NCBI GenBank assembly: GCA_028753945.1
Contig: JAPNXP010000001.1
Location: 5,012,501-5,076,500 of the forward strand
Direction: 5' to 3'
Length of the DNA stretch: 64,000 bases
Source of the DNA: Hexactinellida sp. DTS-2022
Lineage: Eukaryota > Porifera > Hexactinellida
In this document: in pieces, positions 45,395 to 54,976 of the stretch
Position numbering within the stretch: the first letter of the stretch is position 1
How the letters are laid out: every line of letters starts with the position of its first letter
Notes under the pieces: generated by a model
Databases searched by the model: none
What the model saw: the letters and a program-made list of their open reading frames with translations, nothing else
What the model was told of the DNA's origin: nothing
Program-made: the position numbers and the translations under genes

Positions 45395-45990
45395 ACTGTG
45401 CCGACTATACTATAGTATAGTGGCCCAGGTCTAATCTCACTGCCTTTATTATTGTATTTTTCTCCGTAGACGGTGCCCTGGGCACACTTGTATACATTGA
45501 GGGCTGAAACTCGGCATGTAGGTGCGGAGTGCAGGAACGTAGCTACGGGGGGGGGCGAGGGGGGGCGACCGCCCCCCCAAAAGTACTTCTCGCCCCCCCC
45601 TCCCAAGAGAATTAGGAAGTGTTCGTTATAGTAAATAGAGTGATTCGTCCCCCACTTGCCCCCCCGACTCCCTGCACTTGCCCCCCCAACATGAAACTTG
45701 CCCCCCTGAATTACATACTCTAGCTACGTGCCTGGCGGAGTGACCGTCTAATTTGCACCTGGGGTTACGATTTCCGTTCAAATTTTCTTAACACCTATTT
45801 AATCTAATTATGGCTCATCACATTAAATAATAAATAGTGAGCTTGATAAAATTAAGATATTTGGATATAATTAAATTTTACACCTTTTGGTAAATCACAA
45901 ATGTTCAATTTGGCCTATGTTTGTGTCATAATTGGGCTGCCAATCTCCTGTATTTCCTCACACTTCAGATTCAGTAAATCTGGTAAATCT
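45395..45990 (-). repeat. R1 dispersed copy, reverse, interrupted by hAT MITE
   Basis: Read on the minus strand: the conserved aaccccaggtgcaaattaga block, then the accgtcta block, an (aat)-like tract and one 56-bp palindromic unit (near 45398-45450) where array copies have a hairpin. It is split by the MITE at 45532-45734. Confidence 0.75.
45532..45734. mobile_element. hAT MITE, 203 bp
   Basis: The ends caggaacgtagctacgg and tctagctacgtgcctg carry the duplication gcggagtg (45524-45531 and 45735-45742). The interior has long G and C runs. Confidence 0.92.
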
Positions 45991-46000
45991 AATTATCTAT

Positions 46001-47263
46001 CACTATATTAAAAGCGCAATTGTGTGTTTGTTTGTGTGTGTGTTTGTCCAGAATTAATAGGAAAGACTACGAGTCCTAGAAAGCTGAAAATTGGCATGCA
46101 GGGGTAACTTTGTACTGCGACAACGATCTATTGGTTTTCTAAACAAAATAACGGGATTATGACGTCACAGTTGCGAAAAACAGATATTTTGTACTAGCTT
46201 TCCAATTTTCCTCCGATCTGTAGAAAATTCAAATCATTAGACGTACACTAAATTTCTACACCTGATAGCAGTTCACGAATTCCCATTTTACTTCTGATTG
46301 TGACACAGTTAATTAATTAGTCCCTGCACTAATCAACCATAAATAGTGTATCGTACCAACACAGGTATAGCAAAGTGCAAGTGTGTGTTTGTGTGTGTGT
46401 TTGTCCAGAATTAATAGGAAAGACTACAAGTCCTAGAAAGCTGAAAATTGGCATACAGGGGTAATTTTACACGCTGACAACGATCTATTGGTTTTGTAAG
46501 CGAAATAACGGGATTATGACGTCATAAACGCACATATTTGGGGATAACTCATTCAGTTTTTATTCGATTCGCCCACAATTTTCGATAATAACACAACATG
46601 CAATGAGACACACGTATACCAATTTATGGGAATGTGACGTCACGTAGGAACTAATTTGGATTCAGCTCTTACATTTTTGGTTCAATCGACAAATAATTTT
46701 GTCACATTATAAAACAGAATGTATTGCATGTGTCTAGAAATTTTTGTAATTTTCGCACTTAATCTGCGCCAGGCAATAACAAAAATGTAACCTCCTATTG
46801 CTGCATCATTGCATATATTGAGGTTTATGATTTAATCTTCACCTACAATATTTCCGAAATTGCATACTTGATTAATCCAGTTTGGCTTCCATCAGTTTAT
46901 TTCTATTCGTGATGTATTTAGCTTACGTCAATTACATAAGCATAATATTACTATCAAAGTAATTCAACTATTTACAAACAATTTACTATGCAGTATATCA
47001 TGGTTAGTAAATAACATGAATGAATGAATGAATTAATATATTGACATACTGGGGTCCCAAATAGCAGCATACTGAATTGAGTACGTGTAATTCACTAGCC
47101 ACAGGTGAAGTCATTAGTAATATTATAGCTTTTTGGGAAGGCAAAGGCCGCGAAGCGGCCGTTAATTGTATTGCGTAGTCCCTAACACGAACGAACAAAA
47201 GTCGCGAAGCGACTTTTGTGAGAGAGTGATCCGTCGCGAAGCGACCGAGACCGAAGGGCTCGT
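46001..47263 (+). mobile_element. Helitron-like element (5' GT-rich start, 3' hairpin cluster)
   Basis: It starts near actatattaaaagcgcaat with a gtgtgtttgtcc stretch. A second similar start occurs near 46360, so two elements may be nested or truncated. The right end has hairpins ggccgcgaagcggcc, aagtcgcgaagcgactt and cgtcgcgaagcgac, and finishes at gggctcgt. The middle includes tgacgtca-containing sequence but no ORF. Confidence 0.6.
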
Positions 47264-48370
47264 ATTATTAAATCTCGATTGTTGTTTGTTTGTGTGTGTG
47301 TGTGTGTGTGTATTTGTTTGTCCGGATTGTATTAAAGTGATGGGGGAATACAAACCGCATTTATATATGAGATATAAAATAAGTTCCAACGTTATAATAG
47401 GTGAACAAATGTTATAATAAGTAAACAAGTATTCTGAACACGAATTTCGCGGTTATAATTTTCTAATATGAATATTTGTTGTTGTTGTTTACACAAAATA
47501 GGTAAACAAATTAATGAAAATTCAAAATCAACCTAGAAGTTAGCTTCCAACGGGTATAATAAGTAAACAAGTATTCTGAACACGAATTTCGCGGTTATAA
47601 TTTTCTAATATGAATATTTGTTGTTGTTGTTTACACAAAATAGGTAAACAAATTAATGAAAATTCAAAATCAACCTAGAAGTTAGCTTTCAACAAGTATT
47701 ATAGGTAAACAAGTATGCTGAACACGATTTTCGCCGTTAAAATTTTCTAATATGAATATTTGTTGTTGTTGTTCACACAAAATAGGTAAACAAATTAATG
47801 AAAATTCAAAATCAACCTAGAAGTTAGCTTTCAACGGTTATTATAGGTAAACAAGTATGCTGAACACGAATTTCGCGTTTATAAATTTCTCATATTAATA
47901 TTTGTTGTTGTTGTTTACACAAAATAGGTAAACAAATTAATGAAAATTTAAAATCAACCTAGAAGTTAGCTCTCAACGGGGATTATAAGTAAACAATTAT
48001 GCTGAACACGATTTTCGCCTATAAAATTTTCTAATATGAATATTTGTTGTTGTTGTTTACACAAAATAGGTAAACAAAATAATTAAAATTCAAAATCAAC
48101 CTAGAAGTTAGCTTTTAATGGGTAATATAGGTACAAGTGTGCTGAACACGAATTTCGCATTTATAAAATTCTAATATGAGTATTTGTTGTTGTTGTTGTT
48201 TACACAAATAGCCTGAAATAGGTAAACAAATTAAAGAAAATTCAAAATCATAACGTCCCTTTCTACCATTTCCATGGTAGAAAATGTGGGGAGTAAGGCC
48301 GCACAGCGGCCGTTAACTTGAGGTGTGTAGCACCGATCTGTCGCAAAGCTACCGAGACCGAAGGGCTCGT
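47264..48370 (+). mobile_element. Helitron-like element with ~145-bp minisatellite
   Basis: It begins attattaaatctcgattgtt directly after the 3' end of the preceding element and ends gggctcgt. About six internal repeat units match those of 16303-17952, and the right-end hairpin cluster is the same. The head-to-tail junction with the previous element is unusual. Confidence 0.72.
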
Positions 48371-48986
48371 TATAGTGAAATTTAATTTTGATTCATAATT
48401 ATTGCAATTAATTGAACTTAATTTATTTTGCTGTACATAATGATGGTGCTAAATTATTAATCATTTAATAATTATTTGTACTAATTTGGAAATAGCATTA
48501 ATCTCAGAGGTGATACAAAATAGAAACAAACTTCCAATGGACAATTGTTCCTTATGCTACGTAACACCTCTATAAATGGGTGTTGACACCTTGAGGTGAT
48601 AATTTTTTAAATGTGTTTTTACAATTTTGTGAATTATATAATTCGAATGGGTTGGTTGGTGTTGGATGATCACCCAACACACACACACATCAAAAATGCT
48701 GAGTCATCACCTATTATATTCTACTGAAACTTGAATATCTCTAAAATGAGGTGAGCTAAATGGAAACTTCCCCCACTCTAAGGGCCGTTGCCTTCTGAAA
48801 CACCTTTTAGAAATATTTAACACCTTCATAGTGATGATGGCATGGCGAAAAAAATCCAAAATTGTAGCTTTGCGGCCTGTGCCGACAGCATTTTCCTTGG
48901 AGGCACTATCAGTTACCCAACCAGTAGCCACGAAAAGATAGTGCACCAAAGGTAAATGCTTCGGCACAGCTGCAATTTTGGATTTT
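48371..48986 (-). repeat. R1 dispersed copy, reverse, with variant hairpin
   Basis: The hairpin at 48848-48985 is followed on the minus strand by R1 sequence. The apex is of the ttttcctt/aaggtaaa type with some unpaired bases, and a short insertion (tttgcggcc) lies in one arm. Confidence 0.75.
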
Positions 48987-49269
48987 AAATTAAGATAGTC
49001 CGCTAGCAAAGTTCCAAAACGCAATATCATATTAGTGCCTAGCATAAAAAAATGGTTAACGGATCCCAGGATTGATAAATCAAATTCCGGGATTCAATCC
49101 CGGTGAAATAGCATCGAGATCCCGGGATCTCGCGATTGAAAATGCTATTCGCAGCATTTAACGATGAAATACTAATTATTATAATATCCGGAAAAAAGGT
49201 GAACTTAAATACTATAGGGATCTTTCTAATTTGGGTTTATGAGGCCAATTCTGAAATTCTGAAACTTAC

Positions 49270-49581
49270 AAAAGAGAAGAGAGGGAATTAGCGCTAATCC
49301 AAACACTTCGAAAAACCGTTGTTTCAACACTTTATGCGACGTGCTGAGGCCTAAGTGTCCGAGGACAATCGCAATGTCTACACTCCTGCACGCATAAGCT
49401 AGTGATCTCGGTACTTCGATGGGGAATACCTAGCATGGAGTGTGTGTGAATATCACTCCTGCTAGCACCATACCTGCCATCGGGTTTAGGAATATAACCT
49501 TGAAGACATAGCCTAAAAATGCTGTGAACGTTGTGAGAGAGAAATAGCTGTCATTGATATCCATAAAGGGACTCATATATA
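49270..49581 (-). pseudogene. SLC9B-like Na+/H+ antiporter exon with in-frame stop
   Basis: A 312-bp minus-strand exon lies between an acceptor (TTTATTACAG) and a donor (GTAAGT). It encodes hydrophobic helices: FSLTTFTAFLGYVFKVIFLN, then PMAGMVLAGVIFTHTPC, a TAG stop (49430-49432), then VFPIEVPRSLAYACRSVDIA, IVLGHLGLSTSHKVLKQRFF and EVFGLALIPSLLF. The PLLGMLLAG-like and W-LR-IAL-IIL-RAGLGL-like order resembles SLC9B/NHA cation-proton antiporters. No other exons were identified with confidence, although the frame at 49940-50182 could be related. It is probably a broken gene fragment, unless the stop is a sequencing error. Confidence 0.48.
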
Positions 49582-49626
49582 CTGTAATAAATGAATCTAG
49601 ATCACTACAGTTAGTATAGCGGTATG

Positions 49627-49904
49627 CAGTGGCGCAAACAGGGGGGGGGGGCGTGCGCCCCCCGTAAAAAGTTGAAGGGGGGAAACATTAATGGTGCGGG
49701 TGTTACCGTGCCCTCTGGATAAAAAAAAATGTTCAATATAATTTAGGCTAGTTAAATGTACGTATAATTCATTCAAAAAATGTTATTTGTTGCAAACAAA
49801 TTTTTTCTGGGGGGCAAGCCCCCCAGGAACCCAAAAATCGCTCGCTACAATCGCTCCGCGCCCTCCCAACTTTAACCTCAGAATGGTAAAACTTTGCGGC
49901 TATG
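49627..49904. mobile_element. hAT MITE, 278 bp
   Basis: The ends cagtggcgcaaacagggg and a diverged inverse ending actttgcggctatg carry the duplication gcggtatg (49619-49626 and 49905-49912). Confidence 0.9.
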
Positions 49905-50329
49905 GCGGTATGTGAAGTTAGTTGAATTGTACAGTAATTTTATTGATAAGAACAGAGAGTAGGTATTCGAGGCGTAATTTCGGCCCAATGAAATGGATAA
50001 ATTCCTGTTATTGATGCTGCAGTTTTCTGAGAGAGGAATCGCATTAAAAGAGGGAGCATTGAGGCAGTAGTACTCAAGGTTAGATTCATTGGTTGAGTTT
50101 TGTGAAATTGGTATAGTTTTAGAGACTGGAATAGATACTTATATATTACGAGTATCCAAACGCTTGTGATGAGACATCGCATGTACCAAAGTTCAACAAT
50201 TTCAACAATTCTTTTCCATATCGGGAATTTTGAAATCTGTTGCAGATGACTTTAAATGATTCTCACTGTGGTGAGCATGAGACACCGTAAATGTATCTCA
50301 CACCCACCGGGATACGACATGTGGTGGAA

Positions 50330-50379
50330 GTGGTTTAGTCCTATCACAAGGACTCATCAGGAGGGTAACCCTCGACCAC
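50330..50379 (-). ncRNA. hammerhead ribozyme fold, G12 changed
   Basis: Minus strand, in order: stem III strand GTGGT, C17 (50374, cleavage after it), stem I GAGGG-TTA-CCCTC, core CTGATGA (50360-50354), stem II GTCCT-TGTGAT-AGGAC, then TAA and the stem III partner ACCAC whose first A is A15.1. All three stems are perfectly paired (5 bp each), and every core base matches the hammerhead consensus except position 12, which is T (50337) instead of the catalytic G. Stem III is the open helix, so the topology is type III. The fold is complete, but the G12 change probably abolishes or strongly reduces cleavage. The surrounding 50240-50510 is GC-richer than its neighbours and may be a retroelement remnant. 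Two or more of these bases matching by chance is very unlikely. Confidence 0.8.
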
Positions 50380-50585
50380 ACTACAACTGGTCTACTCCAG
50401 TTCTAGTTACCAGTGAGCCATGCCGTTCTCCAACCACAGGTACTAAGCACAACTCAGTGAACTCACCTACACTAGGACCCCTCTAGTGCACTCCTGTCAG
50501 CCCGTCATCACATCACTTTGTTTGAAATATTTTTCTGCTTTCTTCTTTTGAAATTTTATCCACCATCTAGGAATATATCTATACT

Positions 50586-50924
50586 CAGGGGCGTGGACTC
50601 GTTTTGGAGATTGGTAATGCCCTTATAGGCTGGATGTTAGGATTGGTAGGGCTATCTTGGCATATTTGTGCTATTAGCTTCTATGGAGAAAAGACAATTG
50701 GTAGGGCCATGGCCCTACCAGCCCAACCAGTGATGGATCTAGACTTTTACCTCAGAGGGGGGGGGTAATTTAGATTTCGCTATAGTTAATTACCCCCCCC
50801 CTAAGAGGGGGATCAGAAAAAATCTCAGGGGGGTCCTTTTTCTCAAAAAATAATTTCAGGGGGGGCCTAACCCCCCTGAAGGGGGTATAGATGAAACCCT
50901 GAGCCCAACCGGGGCCTACGCCTA
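50586..50924. mobile_element. hAT MITE, with nested hAT MITE
   Basis: The ends caggggcgtggactc and the diverged inverse ggcctacgccta are flanked by tctatact on the left (50578-50585). On the right the same octamer is split by the MITE at 50931-51106 (tctata ... tact). Confidence 0.8.
50728..50901. mobile_element. hAT MITE nested in 50586-50924
   Basis: The ends cagtgatggatctag and a short diverged inverse ending atgaaaccctg carry the duplication agcccaac (50720-50727 and 50902-50909). It has long G and C runs. Confidence 0.85.
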
Positions 50925-50930
50925 TCTATA

Positions 50931-51106
50931 CAGTCGAAATCGGGGTTTTTTGCCCCCCAAAATGCACGACAAAAGGAGGCAAAAAAACCCAATAAGCAAA
51001 AAAACCCGATGGAAAACACATTAAGATATCACATTTTTGCACGACAAAAGGAGGCAAAAAAACCCAATAAGCAAAAAACCCGTGGAAAAAAACCCGATTT
51101 CGACTG
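50931..51106. mobile_element. mariner/Tigger-type MITE inserted in a target duplication
   Basis: The ends cagtcgaaatcggggttttt and the inverse ending cccgatttcgactg are flanked by TA. The repeat aaaaggaggcaaaaaaaccc occurs twice inside. Confidence 0.9.
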
Positions 51107-51109
51107 TAC

Positions 51110-51370
51110 TATTAAAACACAAGGCTGGGTATGTGTATATATATATTTGTTTGTATGTTACAAGTTGATTGAAGAAACTGGACGGTTTCCAAATGTGATT
51201 TTTGGCATTTAGGGGTAACTTTTGGCACCCGCCAACAAGTTGAGGTTTCCACTCACAATTTCTCACACCTCGACAAGTTATGACGTCATTGTCACATTTC
51301 GAGAACCCTGAAAATTCACTTAATCGCACATAATTCCCGCCCTCTAAGAGATAGAAATCTGAAAATTTAA
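51110..51370 (+). mobile_element. Helitron-like 5' fragment
   Basis: It starts ctattaaaacacaaggctgg with a GT/TA-rich stretch and a text similar to the start at 46001, then includes tgacgtcat. It is cut off by the reverse Helitron-like end at 51377. Confidence 0.45.
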
Positions 51371-51697
51371 TAGAACACGAGCCCTTCGGTCTCGGTCGCT
51401 TTGCAACAGATCGGTGCTACGCACCTAAAGTTAACGGCCGCTGTGCGGCCTTACTCTTCACCCTTTCTGCCATGGAAAATGGTAGAAAGGGACGTTATAT
51501 ACATCCCTTTATAAGATTTCCTTAGTTTTAACTTGTTTTTCATACTCTAAATTTAGAAATGCGAAATTCGTGTTCAGCATACTTTTGTTTACCTATAATA
51601 CCCAATGAAAGCTAACTTCTAGGTTGATTTGAATTTCATTAATTTGTTTACCTATTTTGTGTAAACAACAACAATAAATATTCATATTAGAAAATTT

Positions 51698-52617
51698 CTA
51701 TGTTGTTTAATACGCGTATTGCGTATAATACGTATTATACGTGATACGCTATCCATCAGCACGTATTAACGCTAATCTATGATCAACCAGGAACGTTTTC
51801 GAAGTAATTTAGTAAAGCATATTTATAAATCTATATTATTAAATCTCGATTGTTGTGTGTTGTTTGTGTGTTTGTTTGTCCGGATTGTATTAAAGTGATG
51901 GGGGAATAGAAACTGCATTTATATATGAGATATAAAGTAACTTTTGAATGTTATAGTGGGTAAACAAATGTTATAATAGGTAAACAAGTATGCTGAATTC
52001 GAATTTCGCATTTATAAATTTGTAATATGAATATTTGTTGTTGTTGTTTACACAAATAGGTAAACAAATTAATGAAAATTCAAAATCGACCTAGAAGTTA
52101 GCTTTCAACGAGTATTATAGGTAAACAAGAATGCTGAACACGAATTTCGCGTTTATAAATTTATAATTCTGTATTAATATTTGTTGTTGTTGTTTACACA
52201 AAATAGGTAAACAAATTAATGAAAATTCAAAATCAACCTAGAAGTTAGCTTTCAACGGGTATTAAAGTATATAACACTTACAAATATTACTAACTATGTA
52301 ATCAATTGTTTAGTTAGGAGTAAGGCCGCGTAGCGGCCGTTAACTTGAGGTGCGTAGCACCGATCTGTCGCAAAGCGACCGAGACCGAAAGGCTCGTATT
52401 ATTGTAAATACAAGATTCTAGCAAATAATCAAATTTAACTATACAGACTATACTTTGAGTCGATTAACAATAAAATAATAACGATTAAACAGAAAGTTGT
52501 TCAAAGGAAATTTCATGAGCTCGATATTATAAGTAAGGTATACGTATAATTAATACGTATTACATTATACGTATTAAACGTAATACGTATCCATTAAAAG
52601 ACGTATTAAACAACTTA
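51698..52617. mobile_element. TIR element with tacg repeats, itself containing a Helitron-like copy
   Basis: The ends gttgtttaatacgcg and gacgtattaaacaac are inverted. The flanks gaaaattt and ggaaattt form an imperfect 8-bp duplication, which suggests hAT. Subterminal cgtataatacgtatta motifs occur at both ends. Confidence 0.65.
51831..52397 (+). mobile_element. Helitron-like element, short copy
   Basis: It runs from ctatattattaaatctcg to aggctcgt, with only about two minisatellite units. The flanks are aaat and attattg, with no duplication. It lies inside the TIR element at 51698-52617. Confidence 0.75.
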
Positions 52618-52671
52618 GGAAATTTGTAAATGCAAAATTCGAAATCAGCATACTTGTTTACCTATTATAAC

Positions 52672-52760
52672 ATCCTAATGATTATGATAAATAAATTCAG
52701 ATAATAAATAATCCCATACTAATCCCATACTCTGAATTTATTTATCATAATCATTAGGAT
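52672..52760. repeat. perfect inverted repeat, 29-bp arms
   Basis: The arms atcctaatgattatgataaa... and its exact complement are separated by about 31 bp containing aatcccatact twice. It could form a stable hairpin or cruciform. Confidence 0.85.
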
Positions 52761-53103
52761 TAGTCAGAATAAAAAGGAATATAATTGAAAGAAACATAAT
52801 TACAGATATCTGAGAGGTAAGAATTAGCTAAACTACAAAACAGGGGTCGGCAATCTTCCTTAAGTTTGCTTTTAAACTTGCTGTCTTTGTTGGAGCTATA
52901 TTAAAATATTATTGAATTAATGTAATGGAAACTATTATGCATATTATTAATACATTTTATTATGTAAAGCAATCTACACAGTCTACATGCTAAGCATAGT
53001 TGCTTTATATTCAACTCTAGTTTTCGTTCTGGTAGCCAGCGTTTGTTTGAGCATTTTTACTGTATTCTATAGTATAGTGGCCCAGTATTGAAATGCTGCC
53101 TTG

Positions 53104-53573
53104 CAGGGTTGTATCAACTCAATTTGAGTTGGCAGAATCAACTCATTTTCTTGAATGAGTTGAATGAGTTGGTAACAGCAAAATGAATGAGTTGAATGAG
53201 TTGGTAGACAAAAAATTAGTTGTTTTTGCCAACTCAAAATGAGTTGATACAACCCTTCCTTCCGACCATGGCCAGACCACTTTCACTTTGTCGTAACATT
53301 AATGCGTAGGGAGATCCAAATTTGGCCGGACCACTTTTGAAAGCCGACCGACGCAGCTGTAAATGTAGTAAACTGAAGATTTAAGATATACGTTGATTAC
53401 AATTAGTCTAATAAAAAATGAGTTGGCAGAATCAACTCATTTTCTTGAATGAGTTGAATGAGTTGGTAATAGCAAAATGAATGAGTTGAATGAGTTGGTG
53501 AAGGAAATTTGAATGAGTTGGTAGACAAAAAATGAGTTGTTTTGCCAACTCAAAATGAGTTGATACAACCCTG
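53104..53573. mobile_element. hAT MITE made of gagttg repeats, with internal insertion
   Basis: The ends cagggttgtatcaactca and the inverse ending gttgatacaaccctg carry the duplication ctgccttg (53096-53103 and 53574-53581). The body repeats gaatgagttgaatgagttgg. A ggccgga-type segment (about 53265-53360) interrupts it. Confidence 0.88.
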
Positions 53574-53664
53574 CTGCCTTGGTAGTTATTGGTCCGTAGA
53601 TCCTCCAAAGAACAGAGTTTTATTAACGAAGAACTGAAATTTCAGGATAGGTCTCTCATGAATT

Positions 53665-54520
53665 ACAGATGTGCAACTGGGGGTCACGATTTTTGATTAC
53701 ATTTTTTGGGACACATTTTTGCACTTTAATGTCACAATCGGAACAATAAATGGTGCCCGGATATTCAATTTATATGCATTTGATTGAGAATTTCACAATT
53801 GAGTTGCAAATTTCCTTTGTTTACTAACACTTCAGTTCAATTGGTAGTGTTAAATCTAATTCTATTGTTCCAACTTGCAATAATTATATTGATTCAACTT
53901 TTGAGATCGAGTAGGCTTCTATTTTCCAATTGAAAACTGAGATTTTACATTCCATAAGTACGACAGATTATGTGATTATATTTCCTTCTGCAAGAATACA
54001 CTTGCACTATTAATATACTTACATAATTAATTATAATTAATTCAATCTTTATTTGACTTATATACTTAGATGATTCCTATTTGTTTATTAGGGGTCATCG
54101 AGTGTGCGGAATTGAAATTTGGTATCCAAATTAATTTTATTTACTATTTATAACAAATAATTTAACTTAATAAATGTAAGTTGACCATGAAATCGGTGTA
54201 AATTATTAAAAATATTAATAATTATTTATACTAATTTGCTAAATAGCATTAATCTCAGAGATGATACAAGATAGAAACAAACTTCCAATTTATAAATTGA
54301 TGCTTATGCCACGTAACACCTTTACAAAGACATCGTCAAAAAATGTGTTTTTACAATTTTGTGAATTATACATTTCGAATGGGTTGGTTTGGTGTTGGGT
54401 GAACACCCAACACGCAACACGCACATAAAAATGCTGACTCATCACATATTATATTCTACTGAAACTTGAATATCTCTGAAATGAAGTGAGCTAAAAAGAA
54501 ACTTCCACCACTTAAGGTTA
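53665..54520 (-). repeat. R1 dispersed copy, reverse
   Basis: It corresponds to the long R1 unit type (as at 6360-7130) in reverse: the tcacgattttt end at 53690, cgacagattatgtgattata, gggttggtttggtgttgggt, and the gaaacttgaatatctctgaa end near 54480. No hairpin is present at this copy. Confidence 0.75.
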
Positions 54521-54630
54521 TATAAATTAGTAAACAAACTACCAGTTTATCTTGATCAAATACCGATCGGTGTGCGCCGGGTAAAGTAGCTGAATTAGCA
54601 CCAAAGGCAGGTTCATGAGATATATTATAA

Positions 54631-54925
54631 ACGAGCCCTTCGTTCTCGTCGCTTTGCGACGGATAACTAAACACTACGCAGGTATCGCTTTTTTCAACAA
54701 ACAATAAATATTTACAGTAAAATTTTTACAATTGAATTCGTAATCAGCTGTTTGTTTACCTTATCTAACATTTTGAAGTTAGTCTCTAGGTTCATTAATT
54801 TTGAATTTGAATTTTTTACCTATTTTTTGTCAACAACAACAATAAATATTCATATTAGAAGTCTAGAAATGCGAAATTCGTAATCACCATACTTGTTCAC
54901 CTACTGTATAATAACATTTCAAAGT
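54631..54925 (-). mobile_element. Helitron-like 3' fragment, reverse
   Basis: acgagcccttcgttctcgtc followed by gctttgcgacgga and two partial minisatellite units (caacaacaacaataaatatt) represents a diverged, truncated copy. Confidence 0.6.
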
Positions 54926-54976
54926 TTGTCAATACCTTTACACAACTTTTCTTTTAGCAAAATGTATTAAGATGAC

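Larger units (their letters stand above)
51377..52690 (-). mobile_element. Helitron-like element, reverse, interrupted
   Basis: The hairpin-rich 3' end is at 51377-51490 on the minus strand (acgagcccttcggtctcggt complement), and the minisatellite continues to about 51697. After an inserted element it resumes at about 52618 (aaatgcaaaattcgaaatca). Confidence 0.65.

Noticed and set aside
50256-50486. 76-codon plus-strand frame over the hammerhead
   Set aside because: The structured RNA on the opposite strand explains the base composition, and the frame has no recognisable protein features.
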